This document shows positions 1-10,590 of a DNA stretch of 64,000 bases, piece after piece. The notes beneath the pieces were generated by a model, which made no database searches, was not told the origin of the DNA, and saw nothing but the letters and a program-made list of their open reading frames with translations. Position 1 is the first letter of the stretch; each line of letters starts with the position of its first letter. The translations under genes and the position numbers were made by a program. The DNA is from Xylanibacter rarus (GTDB lineage Bacteria; Bacteroidota; Bacteroidia; Bacteroidales; Bacteroidaceae), in assembly GCF_001275135.1 (NCBI RefSeq), contig NZ_LFQU01000012.1, positions 37,530 through 101,529 on the forward strand, in the 5' to 3' direction.

Positions 1-2
1 TC

Positions 3-323
3 ACTGGGGTAATCAGTTGTTTCTTGGATACATTTGCTACATGTATGAGTATAATATCTCTTTACTCTGTGGGTGATATTGCTAATTTGGCATTTTCGTC
101 AGATCCGAATTATATGTCTTCATTCGTTCAGAACGGAATATTTTGGAAAATAATTGCTTATTCCTCAGCAATGGGTGGAAATATATTGCTTATAGGTTCT
201 GTAAGCGGATTGGCATTGATGAAAATGGAACATATACATATTGGATGGTATTTTAAAAAAGTCGGTGTAGTTGCTATGGCTGCTTGGCTGCTTGGTCTGT
301 TTATTATGTGGATTTTGAGTTAA
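3..323 (+). CDS. NhaD-like Na+/H+ antiporter, C-terminal part only
   Basis: The reading frame is open from the window edge, so this is the C-terminal ~106 residues of a longer gene that starts upstream. The piece is strongly hydrophobic, with about three membrane segments. It carries a GG-N-ILLIGS-SGLA stretch followed by GWYFKK, which matches the end of NhaD/ion-transporter-superfamily antiporters, where a similar GGSILIIGSAAG motif is followed by a WY-KK element. The family exchanges Na+ for H+ across the inner membrane. The region that usually reads VDNVPL reads LDTFAT here, so it is a divergent member or a related ion transporter. It ends 18 nt before pfkA on the same strand. Confidence 0.6.
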   Translation, partial: TGVISCFLDTFATCMSIISLYSVGDIANLAFSSDPNYMSSFVQNGIFWKIIAYSSAMGGNILLIGSVSGLALMKMEHIHIGWYFKKVGVVAMAAWLLGLFIMWILS

Positions 324-341
324 TTCTTAAATGATATAGAT

Positions 342-1317
342 ATGGCTAAAATTAAAACAATAGGTGTATTGACTTCCGGCGGAGACGCTCCAGGAATGAA
401 TGCGGCAATTCGTGCTGTAACGCGTGCCGGTATATGCAAGGGATTTAAGGTAAAAGGAATTTATCGTGGATATGATGGTCTTATTAATAATGAGATTGTT
501 GATTTTACAACAGAGAATGTCAGTGGTATAATAATGTCTGGAGGAACCATTTTGAAAACTGCACGATGTGACGAATTCAAAACTCCAGAAGGACGTAAAA
601 AGGCATATGACAATTTGTTGAAAAACGAAATAGATGCGCTTGTCGTTATAGGCGGAAATGGCTCGTTGTCCGGAGCAATGGTCTTTGCACAGGAATATGA
701 TGTATGTTGCATAGGATTACCGGGAACTATTGACAATGATTTGTATGGTACTGATTCAACAATTGGCTATGATACGACTCTAAATACAATTGTTGAATGT
801 GTAGACAGAATAAGGGATACTGCCCAAAGTCATGAACGAATTTTTTTCATTGAAGTAATGGGACGTGATGCAGGATTCTTGGCTCAGAATAGTGCTATTG
901 CTTCAGGTGCTGAGGCCGCAATAATACCAGAGGACTCAACGGATGTTGACCAATTGGCGAGGTTTATGGAACGAGGTATAAGAAAAGTAAAAAAGCTGTA
1001 TTGTAATCGTTTCAGAGAGCCCCAAATGTGGAGCCTTGTATTATGCTGACAGAGTTCGGAATGAATTCCCTAATTACGATGTTAGAGTTTCAATACTTGG
1101 ACATTTGCAGCGTGGGGGACGTCCGTCCGCTCATGACCGCATTCTTGCCAGTAGAACTGGGGTGGGGGCAATAGATGCTATCATTCAAGGTCAGCGTAAT
1201 GTTATGATAGGCGTAAGAAATAATGAGGTCGTTTATGTCCCATTGAGTGAGGCTATAAGGTCAGATAAACCTTTTGATAAAAAATTAATTACAGTCTTAG
1301 ATGAGTTGAGCATATAA
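342..1317 (+). pseudogene. pfkA: ATP-dependent 6-phosphofructokinase, frameshifted
   Basis: PfkA phosphorylates fructose 6-phosphate to fructose 1,6-bisphosphate in glycolysis. The first frame (342-1049) carries the N-terminal [14 protein letters not shown] nucleotide-binding motif and the [12 protein letters not shown] catalytic loop. The second frame (1036-1317) carries the C-terminal [10 protein letters not shown] and [10 protein letters not shown] segments. The two fit end to end if one base is removed (or two added) near the run of six A at 989-994; the joined product would be about 324 aa, the usual family length. Without correction the enzyme stops at 235 aa and lacks its C-terminal substrate-binding part. 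It is either a sequencing error in a homopolymer or a real inactivation; Bacteroidota often carry more than one pfkA, so loss could be tolerated. Confidence 0.85.
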
Positions 1318-1394
1318 TAGTCTGACGTATAAGTTGTAAAAATGTCTTTATATTATGTCAATTGAACTTATTATAAAAAGTTTTTGTTCTTTTC

Positions 1395-1426
1395 TTTGTA
1401 AGTTATAAAACAATTGATTAATTTTG
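1395..1426 (+). promoter_or_regulatory. Promoter of the atp operon
   Basis: TTTG at 1395-1398 is followed after exactly 20 nt by TAATTTTG at 1419-1426, which matches the Bacteroidota primary-sigma consensus (TTTG, 19-21 nt, TAnnTTTG). It lies 45 nt before the atpD start, in the only sizeable gap ahead of the operon. Confidence 0.7.
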
Positions 1427-1464
1427 CGTTTAGAAAAATACATGAAAAATAAAAAATAAAGTAA

Positions 1465-3000
<1,536 letters not shown>

Positions 3001-3014
3001 CAAATCTGATAGGC

Positions 3015-3260
3015 ATGAGTTTAAGATTGAAAATAGTATCACCTGAAAAAGTTGAATTTGAGGGATTGGTTGATAGCGTATTGGTACCTGGAACAAAAGG
3101 TGCTTTTGAAATATTGAATAATCATGCTCCAATTATTTCTTCACTTCAAACAGGAAAGGTTGAGTATGCTGTAAATGGTGTGCGAAATCAGATTCAAATT
3201 ACTGGCGGTTTTGTAGAAGTTCAAAAGAATGTTGTCAGCCTTTGTGTTGAGATAGCTTAA
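3015..3260 (+). CDS. atpC: F1Fo ATP synthase subunit epsilon
   Basis: Epsilon links the F1 head to the rotor and damps ATP hydrolysis. At 81 aa it is the short form: it has the N-terminal beta-sandwich (LKIVSPEKVEFEG and GAFEILNNHAP are the family landmarks) but lacks the C-terminal helical pair of the ~135-aa proteobacterial protein. It therefore cannot carry out the C-terminal-helix type of inhibition. It starts 14 nt after atpD, an arrangement conserved in Bacteroidota. Confidence 0.93.
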   Translation: MSLRLKIVSPEKVEFEGLVDSVLVPGTKGAFEILNNHAPIISSLQTGKVEYAVNGVRNQIQITGGFVEVQKNVVSLCVEIA

Positions 3261-3263
3261 GTT

Positions 3264-3686
3264 ATGGATATGAATAAAAAAGTAGACATAACAAGTAAAA
3301 GATATTTTAAATATAGTCTATGGCTTATTGCGGCACTTACATTATTGTGTAGTGCTGCGATAAGTATGAATGTGTTAAAATATTCTATTGTTAATGCATT
3401 GGCTATAAGCGCATTATATACGGTATTCATAAATTCCATATATGTGGTATTTTGGAGAAAGATGGCTAAAACATCTCCTAATGTTATGACAAAATTTTAT
3501 CTGGCAGCTTCTGCTTTGCGTCTTGTATCAGCCGCATTTGTAGTAACGGCTTATTGCTTAATATGTCATGATAAAAACTCTATACGTGATTTTGCGCTGC
3601 TTTTTATGGGCTTTTATATTGTAATGCTTGTTTTTGACAGTGTATTCTTTGCTCATGTAGAAAAAAGTTATACTCTTAAAGATTGA
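3264..3686 (+). CDS. Membrane protein between atpC and atpB (AtpI position)
   Basis: A 140-aa protein with about four hydrophobic helices and short charged ends, lying between atpC (3-nt gap) and atpB (3-nt gap). I cannot assign it by motif. Its place in the operon, small size and four-helix layout match the uncharacterised Bacteroidota protein that occupies the AtpI slot. AtpI helps assemble the c-ring in other bacteria, so an assembly role is plausible but is inferred from context only. Confidence 0.75.
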   Translation: MDMNKKVDITSKRYFKYSLWLIAALTLLCSAAISMNVLKYSIVNALAISALYTVFINSIYVVFWRKMAKTSPNVMTKFYLAASALRLVSAAFVVTAYCLICHDKNSIRDFALLFMGFYIVMLVFDSVFFAHVEKSYTLKD

Positions 3687-3689
3687 CAG

Positions 3690-4772
3690 ATGAGACAGAT
3701 CAGACAAATACTATGCTTGTTCATGCTAGTATTCATAATAGCACCTATAAGTGCGTCAGAGCATACAGATGATAAAAAAGGGCTTGATTTGCAAGGCGTT
3801 TTGTTTGGGCATATTAAGGATGCGTATGAATGGCATATCACTGATATTAATGGTCATCCTATTGTAATAAATCTTCCTGTTATAGTGAAGAGTTCTACTG
3901 GATGGCATGTGTTTAGCAGTGCCGAATTTTCTGAAGAGAAGGATGCTGCTGGAAATCGTCCTGGACCGTATGGTCTATATATTTCCGGTAGTCAAGATAA
4001 TGAGAATAAAATATGTGAAGTGATATCTGGTAAAGAAGTTCGTCCATTTGATATTTCTATAACCAAAACGGTTGTGGTTTTATTTATCAATTCCATACTT
4101 CTCCTAATTTGTATCTTAATTCCTGCAAGATGGTGTAAAAAACATCGTCCTGAAGATCCTGCGCCTAAAGGTTTTACAGGTTTGATGACAATGTTTATTA
4201 TGTATATCTATGATGATATTATTAAGGCAACTTTGGGTAAAAATACAGATAGATTTGCACCATATTTATTAACGTGCTTTTTCTTTATCTTTTTGTCAAA
4301 TATTATGGGGGTTGTGCCATTCCCGCCCGGAGGTGGAAATCTAACAGGTAATATCACTATAACATTTTTCTTGGCTTTGTGTACGTTCCTTATAACAAAC
4401 TTTACAGGAACGAAAGCTTATTGGAAAGAGATTTTTTGGCCGGATGTGCCTACGTGGTTAAAGGTGCCTGTTCCACTTATGCCTTTCATAGAGTTCTTTA
4501 GTATTTTTACTAAACCTTTGGCTCTTATGATTCGACTATTTGCTAATATGATGGCAGGGCATGCAATAGCATTGTCATTGACGTGCCTGATTTTTATAAT
4601 GTTTGGAATTAATGCAGTGGCAGGTGCATCAATGACTGTTGTGAGTGTTCTTATGAGTGTTTTCATGATGTTGCTGGAATTACTCGTATGTTTCATTCAG
4701 GCGTTAGTTTTCACTATGTTAAGCGCTGTGTTTATATCATTGTCTCAGGTTAAAGAGCATGCAGCAGAATAA
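3690..4772 (+). CDS. atpB: F1Fo ATP synthase subunit a
   Basis: Subunit a forms the two proton half-channels beside the c-ring. The protein starts with a cleavable-looking signal peptide (hydrophobic core then APISASEH), followed by a ~100-residue periplasmic extension, both typical of Bacteroidota AtpB, and then the membrane core. The ALMIRLFANMMAGH stretch contains the essential stator arginine. At 360 aa it is longer than the 271-aa E. coli protein, as expected from the extension. It is tightly spaced in the operon. Confidence 0.96.
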   Translation: MRQIRQILCLFMLVFIIAPISASEHTDDKKGLDLQGVLFGHIKDAYEWHITDINGHPIVINLPVIVKSSTGWHVFSSAEFSEEKDAAGNRPGPYGLYISGSQDNENKICEVISGKEVRPFDISITKTVVVLFINSILLLICILIPARWCKKHRPEDPAPKGFTGLMTMFIMYIYDDIIKATLGKNTDRFAPYLLTCFFFIFLSNIMGVVPFPPGGGNLTGNITITFFLALCTFLITNFTGTKAYWKEIFWPDVPTWLKVPVPLMPFIEFFSIFTKPLALMIRLFANMMAGHAIALSLTCLIFIMFGINAVAGASMTVVSVLMSVFMMLLELLVCFIQALVFTMLSAVFISLSQVKEHAAE

Positions 4773-4821
4773 ATATGTTTTTTGATTAAAATAAAATAAA
4801 TAACTTTAAAAAATTACGATT

Positions 4822-5064
4822 ATGATTTCATTATTATTAGCAGCAGATGCTGTAGCAAAGTTAGGTGCCGCAATTGGTGGTAGTATAGCTGCAATTGGTG
4901 CAGGTATTGGTATTGGAAAAATTGGTGGTCAAGCAATGGATGCAATGGCAAGACAGCCGGAAAAAATAGGCGATTTGCGTTCTTCTATGATTATTGCGGC
5001 CGCTCTTGTTGAGGGTGTTGCTTTCTTTGCTGTTATTATTGCATTGTTGGCACTTTTCGTGTAA
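4822..5064 (+). CDS. atpE: F1Fo ATP synthase subunit c
   Basis: An 80-aa hairpin of two membrane helices joined by the polar ARQPEK loop; many copies form the rotor ring. The ion-binding carboxylate is Glu64, in ALVEGVAFF. The residue after it is Gly, not the Ser or Thr seen in Na+-binding rings, and the Gln of the Na+ site in helix 1 is replaced by Lys. I therefore read it as a proton-coupled ring. It lies 49 nt downstream of atpB. Confidence 0.96.
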   Translation: MISLLLAADAVAKLGAAIGGSIAAIGAGIGIGKIGGQAMDAMARQPEKIGDLRSSMIIAAALVEGVAFFAVIIALLALFV

Positions 5065-5099
5065 ATTTTAGATTAAAGAAATAGAAATCTTAACAGCTT

Positions 5100-5606
5100 A
5101 TGTCATTAATAACACCTGATTTTGGCTTGTTATTTTGGATGACGATTGTGTTTCTGATTGTACTTGGCATTGTAAGCAAGTTTGGCTTTAAAGTTATTGT
5201 CAAGATGGTCAATGATCGTAAAGATTATATAGACAGCAGTCTTCAGAAGGCACATGAGGCAAACAAAAAATTAGCTAATATCAAAGTTGAAAGCGATGCT
5301 CTTTTACAGGAAGCACGCGAGCGTCAGGCTGCAATATTAAAAGAGGCTGCCGCAACGCGCGATGCTATCGTTGAAAAGGCACAGGACAAAGCTCATGAGG
5401 AAAGTAACCGATTGCTTACAGAAGCGAAGGTTGAAATTGAGAATCAAAGACAGGCTGCCGTTAGCGATATCCGTAAACAAGTTGCAACGCTGAGTGTTGA
5501 AATTGCTGAGAAAGTATTGAGAGAAAAGCTTGGTGATGAAAAAACACAGATGGATTTGATTGAACGTATGCTGGATGAAATTTCTTTGTCTAATAAAAAT
5601 AGTTAA
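5100..5606 (+). CDS. atpF: F1Fo ATP synthase subunit b
   Basis: Peripheral-stalk subunit: one N-terminal membrane helix (residues ~8-28) and a long charged coiled-coil rich in Ala, Lys, Glu and Gln that reaches up to F1. Its 168 aa is the normal length. It lies between atpE and atpH, and its stop is one base from the atpH start, suggesting coupled translation. Confidence 0.95.
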   Translation: MSLITPDFGLLFWMTIVFLIVLGIVSKFGFKVIVKMVNDRKDYIDSSLQKAHEANKKLANIKVESDALLQEARERQAAILKEAAATRDAIVEKAQDKAHEESNRLLTEAKVEIENQRQAAVSDIRKQVATLSVEIAEKVLREKLGDEKTQMDLIERMLDEISLSNKNS

Positions 5607-5607
5607 T

Positions 5608-6141
5608 ATGGATTTCGGATTAATATCGGTTAGATATGCCCGTGCCTTGTTAAAGGCAAGCTTAGAGGCAAAATTGGAGGATAAGGTATATGCAGAAATG
5701 CAGACTTTATCTGCCAGTTATATAAAAGTTCCTGATTTTAGGTTTACGATAGATAATCCCATGTTTTCAAAGAAGCGTAAAAAAGATTTATTTATTATTG
5801 CTTTAGGCGGAGATCCTTGTAAACTTACACAAGTCTTTATTGATTTGGTTTTGAAGGAAGAGCGCGAAAACATGATGCAGTTCATTGCAAATTCATATAT
5901 TACATTATATAGGAAAAACAAGAATTTAATCCGTGCTAAACTTTTGACTGCTACAGCCGTATCTCCTTCTACGGAGCAACGGCTTAGGCAGTTGGTTGAA
6001 AGTAAGACAAATGGGAATGTTGAATTTGAGACGGAGATTAAACCTGAAATTCTTGGTGGTTTCATAATAGAATATGATACTTATAGAATGGATGTTAGTG
6101 TAAAGTCTCAATTAAATTCTATTTTGTCACAGCTTAAGTAA
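5608..6141 (+). CDS. atpH: F1Fo ATP synthase subunit delta
   Basis: Delta caps the peripheral stalk on F1. The frame is open further upstream, but the ATG at 5608, directly after the atpF stop, gives [15 protein letters not shown], the normal delta N-terminus (the YARAL motif), and a 177-aa product of usual size. The C-terminal [11 protein letters not shown] segment is the family signature. Confidence 0.94.
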   Translation: MDFGLISVRYARALLKASLEAKLEDKVYAEMQTLSASYIKVPDFRFTIDNPMFSKKRKKDLFIIALGGDPCKLTQVFIDLVLKEERENMMQFIANSYITLYRKNKNLIRAKLLTATAVSPSTEQRLRQLVESKTNGNVEFETEIKPEILGGFIIEYDTYRMDVSVKSQLNSILSQLK

Positions 6142-6157
6142 TAAAATTAATTGTAAT

Positions 6158-7744
6158 ATGTCTGATAAAATTAAACCAAGCGAAGTATCTCAAGTTCTTT
6201 TGGAACAACTGAAAGGGATTAATGATAGCGCAAAGTTTGATGAAGTAGGTTCTGTCCTTCAGGTAAGCGATGGCGTAGCACGTATCTATGGTCTTCGAAA
6301 TGCTGAGGCTAATGAACTTCTTGAATTTGAAAATGGGACTATGGCTATTGTCATGAACCTTGAAGAGGACAACGTTGGTTGTGTGCTACTTGGCTCAACT
6401 TCCGAGATAAAGGAAGGAATGTTGGTAAAGCGTACAAAACGTATTGCCAGCATCAGGGTGAATGATAATATGCTGGGAAGAGTCATAAATCCATTGGGGC
6501 AGGCTATAGATGGTAAAGGTGACATTGATTTGACGAATTCGTTTGAAATGCCATTGGATAGAAAAGCTCCTGGTGTTATCTATCGTCAGCCTGTAAAAGA
6601 ACCTTTACAAACTGGTTTGAAAGCCGTGGATTCTATGATTCCAATTGGTAGAGGTCAGCGTGAGCTTATTATTGGAGACCGACAAACAGGTAAAACAGCA
6701 ATTGCTGTAGATACTATTATAAATCAAAAAAGTTTTTACGATGCTGGTAAACCTGTTTATTGTATATATGTAGCTATTGGTCAGAAAGCCTCAACTGTTG
6801 CGGCATTAGTATCTACATTGAAGGAGCATGGAGCAATGCCATACACGATTGTTGTTGCAGCTACAGCAGCGGATCCTGCTGCTATGCAATATTATGCACC
6901 TTTTGCAGGAGCTGCAATAGGTGAATATTTTAGAGATCGCGGTTATTCGGCCTTGGTCGTATATGATGATTTGTCTAAGCAAGCTGTTGCATATCGTGAG
7001 GTTTCACTTATTTTGCGTCGTCCTTCTGGTCGTGAAGCTTATCCTGGAGATGTGTTCTATTTGCATAGTCGTTTGTTGGAGCGTGCAGCACGAATAAATG
7101 ACCAGCAAGAGGTTGCAGAGAATATGAATGATTTGCCTGAGTGTATGAAAGGGCATGTTAAAGGTGGTGGTTCGCTTACTGCTTTGCCTATAATTGAAAC
7201 TCAGGCAGGAGACGTATCGGCGTATATTCCAACTAACGTTATCTCTATTACTGATGGACAGATTTATCTTGAGACTGACTTGTTCAATCAGGGATTTAGG
7301 CCTGCAATTAATGTTGGTATTTCTGTAAGTCGTGTAGGAGGTTCTGCGCAGATAAAAAGTATGAAGAAGGTTGCGGGAACATTGAAAATAGATCAAGCAC
7401 AGTATAGAGAGTTGGAATCTTTTTCAAAGTTTTCAAGTGATATGGATGCTGTAACGGCTATGACACTTGATAGAGGTCGTAAGAATAATCAACTTTTGAT
7501 ACAGCCACAATATAGTCCAATGCCTGTTGGTGAGCAAGTTGCAATACTCTATTGTGGTACACATGGTCTAATGCATGATGTTCCTGTTGAGAAGGTGCGT
7601 GAATGCCAAGATGCCTTTTTGGATAAGATGCGTTCTTCACATGAAGATGTTGTTGATGCGTTATCTAAAGGAAAAATTGATGATCAAATAACCCAAACTA
7701 TTGAGGCTGTAATGGCTGATATTGCAGGGCAATATAAAAAATAG
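6158..7744 (+). CDS. atpA: F1Fo ATP synthase subunit alpha
   Basis: Non-catalytic nucleotide-binding subunit alternating with beta in the F1 hexamer. The Walker A motif GDRQTGKT is at residues 173-180, and the alpha/beta signature [14 protein letters not shown] is near residue 380. The 528-aa length is normal. It follows atpH by 16 nt. Confidence 0.98.
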   Translation: MSDKIKPSEVSQVLLEQLKGINDSAKFDEVGSVLQVSDGVARIYGLRNAEANELLEFENGTMAIVMNLEEDNVGCVLLGSTSEIKEGMLVKRTKRIASIRVNDNMLGRVINPLGQAIDGKGDIDLTNSFEMPLDRKAPGVIYRQPVKEPLQTGLKAVDSMIPIGRGQRELIIGDRQTGKTAIAVDTIINQKSFYDAGKPVYCIYVAIGQKASTVAALVSTLKEHGAMPYTIVVAATAADPAAMQYYAPFAGAAIGEYFRDRGYSALVVYDDLSKQAVAYREVSLILRRPSGREAYPGDVFYLHSRLLERAARINDQQEVAENMNDLPECMKGHVKGGGSLTALPIIETQAGDVSAYIPTNVISITDGQIYLETDLFNQGFRPAINVGISVSRVGGSAQIKSMKKVAGTLKIDQAQYRELESFSKFSSDMDAVTAMTLDRGRKNNQLLIQPQYSPMPVGEQVAILYCGTHGLMHDVPVEKVRECQDAFLDKMRSSHEDVVDALSKGKIDDQITQTIEAVMADIAGQYKK

Positions 7745-7751
7745 TTGATTT

Positions 7752-8720
7752 ATGCCGTCACTAAAAGAAATAAAGAATCGTATATCATCTGTAAATAGCA
7801 CTCGTAAAATAACGAGTGCTATGAAGATGGTTGCGTCGTCAAAACTGCATCATGCACAGATCATGATAGGGAACATGCTTCCTTATGAATCTATGCTAGA
7901 GCATATACTAAAAGCATTTTTGGCTTCAGAAGTTGATGCTACAACTGTATATAATACTGTGAGACCTGTAAAAAAAGTTGCTTTTGTTGTATATTCATCT
8001 AATAGCAGTTTATGCGGTGGTTTTAATGCAAATGTTATTAAGGCCATGCAGCAGGCGATTGATAAATACCAGCGTCTGGTAGGTATGGATAATATTGTTG
8101 TTTATCCTATTGGACGAAAGGTTGCTGAAAAAGTGACGAAACTCGGCTTGAACTGTGGTGGAGATTTCTCTGAAATTGCTGATAAGCCTGATTTGCATCG
8201 ATGTATAGAACTTGCGGATTTACTTTCGCAGAAATTCATCGATGGTGAGTTTGATCGCATAGAGATGATTTATCATCATTTCAAAAGTGCTGGTTCACAA
8301 ATCTTGACTCAAAAAACTTTCTTACCAATTAATATCAAAGAGGAATTGGATTTTGATGATGAGCGAGATTTGACATCTAATATTGCAACCTTGGAAGCTC
8401 AAGAGTATATACGTAAGAAAGGTAAGGTTTCTTCAAATGCCAAAGAGGCAGTAAAGCCTCTTAATGACAATTTTATTGTTGAACCTGATATGGAATCAGT
8501 GTTGTGCTCACTTATTCCTAAACTATCACATTTAATGATATATACAGCATTGCTTGATAGTAATGCCAGTGAGCATGCAGCTCGTATGGTTGCTATGCAG
8601 ACAGCAACAGATAATGCTGATGAACTTCTGAGAGATTTGAATCTCCAATATAATAAGAGTCGTCAGCAGGCTATTACAAATGAGTTGCTTGACATTGTGG
8701 GTGGTACTGTTAATTCCTAG
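7752..8720 (+). CDS. atpG: F1Fo ATP synthase subunit gamma
   Basis: Central rotor shaft. The N-terminal helix (EIKNRISSVNSTRKITSAMKMV) and the C-terminal helix (SEHAARMVAMQTATDNADELL), which pair as the coiled-coil, are both recognisable. At 322 aa it is about 35 residues longer than E. coli gamma; the extra sequence lies in the region around residues 195-240 and is common in Bacteroidota. It is the last gene of the operon, followed at once by a terminator. Confidence 0.97.
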   Translation: MPSLKEIKNRISSVNSTRKITSAMKMVASSKLHHAQIMIGNMLPYESMLEHILKAFLASEVDATTVYNTVRPVKKVAFVVYSSNSSLCGGFNANVIKAMQQAIDKYQRLVGMDNIVVYPIGRKVAEKVTKLGLNCGGDFSEIADKPDLHRCIELADLLSQKFIDGEFDRIEMIYHHFKSAGSQILTQKTFLPINIKEELDFDDERDLTSNIATLEAQEYIRKKGKVSSNAKEAVKPLNDNFIVEPDMESVLCSLIPKLSHLMIYTALLDSNASEHAARMVAMQTATDNADELLRDLNLQYNKSRQQAITNELLDIVGGTVNS

Positions 8721-8740
8721 TGTATTACTCTTACTCATAT

Positions 8741-8775
8741 AAAGAGACTGCACAATTTGTGCATGTCTCTTTTTT
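8741..8775 (+). terminator. Rho-independent terminator of the atp operon
   Basis: AGAGACTGCAC pairs with GTGCATGTCTCT (one bulged T) around an AATTT-type loop and is followed by a run of T. It sits 20 nt after the atpG stop. Confidence 0.85.
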
Positions 8776-8836
8776 ATATTTAGGCATTGTCTAAATTTTT
8801 GCGTAATCTAAATAAATCTGGTTTCTATAAGATTGC

Positions 8837-10579
8837 TTATTTTTGTTTTCGTTTAGTTAAAAGATTTATCCTTTTGGAAGGTTCTTGTGCATCTGGATAT
8901 AATTCTAATGCCTTATTATAATTAGCTATTGCAGCTTCATACATTTTTTCATTTTCACATTCTTTACCTAGTATCGTATACTCTGCTGCAAGTCTTTTTA
9001 AGAAAGCCTCTTGCTTATTTAATTTTTCTTCGAGGCATTTTATTTCATCTTTTAGTGTATTTATCTTATTTAATTTTTTACGGATAAGTCTCTTGGCACT
9101 AGGCTTTTCTATATCGTATCTGCTGTGTATAGCTTTAAAAAAGCATTTTAAGAAGTTTTCATAGTCTCCGTTGTCAAATGCTTTTGCTGCTTCGTAATAT
9201 TCTTTATCTGCGGCAGATTCGCTTAATGCTTTTTTTATAAGTGTTGAATTGTTGTAATTTTGAGCAAATTGCAATATTTCTTTTCGTACGAAAATATTTT
9301 CGTGCCTTATTGGCGATTTGAGTGTAATACCGTTTAATGATGTACATCTTGATAAGGCGACGTATGTTTGGCCTCCGGCAAATACACCCCCTGTCAGGTC
9401 AATAATAACCTTGTTAAATGTTAGGCCTTGGCTTTTGTGTATAGTTATTGCCCATGCCAATCTTATTGGAAACTGTATAAAATATCCAATTTCTTCTTCT
9501 TCAATTTTTTGTTCCTTGTTATTGAAACGGTACTTCATATTACTCCATCTCTCCCTCGAAACTTCGTATTCGTTACCGTCTTCTGTGATTATATATATTA
9601 ATCCTTTTTCAACGTCAATAGTTTCAACAATACCTAGAGTACCATTTACCCATCTTTTGTTTATGTCGTTCTTTATAAATATTACTTGTGCACCAGGCTT
9701 GATTTCCAATTTTGTGAGCGTTGGTAGACTATTTTCTGGAAATTCTCCACCAATTTTCCCATTAAATATTGTTGATGATCCTTTAAGTTCTTTTAGCTTA
9801 TTTTCATTTATATAATCTACAGTATCTCTACGTGTTGATAACGTTATTACGAGCTTTTCACTTTTGAACTCGTGGTTTTCTTCTTTATAACGGCTGTTTA
9901 ATATTTTTAAATCATAGTCATTTACGTCACCAAGTCTTATCTTATCGAGTATGTTGATGAACTGGCTGTCTTTTTGTCTGTAAATTTTATTTAATTCAAT
10001 ACATATTAGTTTTATCTCTTTAAATATCTTTGCGTCAAAGAAGAAACTAGTAGGGTAGAATGGCTGAAGGAGTTTCCGTTCATCCTCCTTGACAACTGGT
10101 TCTAACTGAAAAATATCTCCTACAAGTAATAATTGTTTTCCGCCGAAAGGCTCGCGCATATTCCTCGAATATACCCGTAATACCTTATCTATAAAATCGA
10201 TGATGTCAGCTCTTACCATGCTAATTTCATCAATTATGATGAGCTCAACCTCTCGTAGCAGCTTACATTTTTCACCATTGTATTTTAGTGTATTGCGTAA
10301 ATGCCTTACTGAATATTGAGTATCATTGGGTAATATTGGGTGAAATGGGAGTTTGAAAAAGCTATGTAGTGTTGCGCCTCCTACATTGATTGCAGATATG
10401 CCAGTTGGGGCGAGAACAACAATTTTCTTTTTTATGTTGGACTTGACATATCTTAAAAAAGTTGATTTACCCGTCCCTGCTTTACCTGTAAGGAAAAGCG
10501 AGCGACGGGTAAATTTTAATATCTGAAGAGCTTCTTGAAACTCTTTGTTTGATTGATCAATTTGTGAATTCGGTTCCAA
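8837..10579 (-). CDS. PIF1/RecD-like DNA helicase with C-terminal TPR-like tail
   Basis: SF1B helicase of the PIF1 type, expected to unwind DNA 5' to 3'. Visible motifs are Walker A GKAGTGKS at residues ~31-38, the IIIDEISMVR Walker B, the LVGDIFQLEPV motif III and ITIHKSQGLTFNKV near residue 385. The last ~130 residues are helical and charged, with a TPR-like repeat (MYEAAIANYNKALELYPDA). The whole protein is 580 aa. It lies 11 nt downstream of the penicillin-binding protein gene on the same strand. Its exact repair or replication role cannot be read from sequence. Confidence 0.88.
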   Translation of the reverse strand: MEPNSQIDQSNKEFQEALQILKFTRRSLFLTGKAGTGKSTFLRYVKSNIKKKIVVLAPTGISAINVGGATLHSFFKLPFHPILPNDTQYSVRHLRNTLKYNGEKCKLLREVELIIIDEISMVRADIIDFIDKVLRVYSRNMREPFGGKQLLLVGDIFQLEPVVKEDERKLLQPFYPTSFFFDAKIFKEIKLICIELNKIYRQKDSQFINILDKIRLGDVNDYDLKILNSRYKEENHEFKSEKLVITLSTRRDTVDYINENKLKELKGSSTIFNGKIGGEFPENSLPTLTKLEIKPGAQVIFIKNDINKRWVNGTLGIVETIDVEKGLIYIITEDGNEYEVSRERWSNMKYRFNNKEQKIEEEEIGYFIQFPIRLAWAITIHKSQGLTFNKVIIDLTGGVFAGGQTYVALSRCTSLNGITLKSPIRHENIFVRKEILQFAQNYNNSTLIKKALSESAADKEYYEAAKAFDNGDYENFLKCFFKAIHSRYDIEKPSAKRLIRKKLNKINTLKDEIKCLEEKLNKQEAFLKRLAAEYTILGKECENEKMYEAAIANYNKALELYPDAQEPSKRINLLTKRKQK

Positions 10580-10590
10580 TGTTGAACTTC

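Noticed and set aside
989-995. A_AAA_AAG heptamer in pfkA as programmed -1 frameshift
   Set aside because: It is in the right phase, but a -1 slip meets a TAA within four codons; the conserved second half needs a +1 (or -2) shift.
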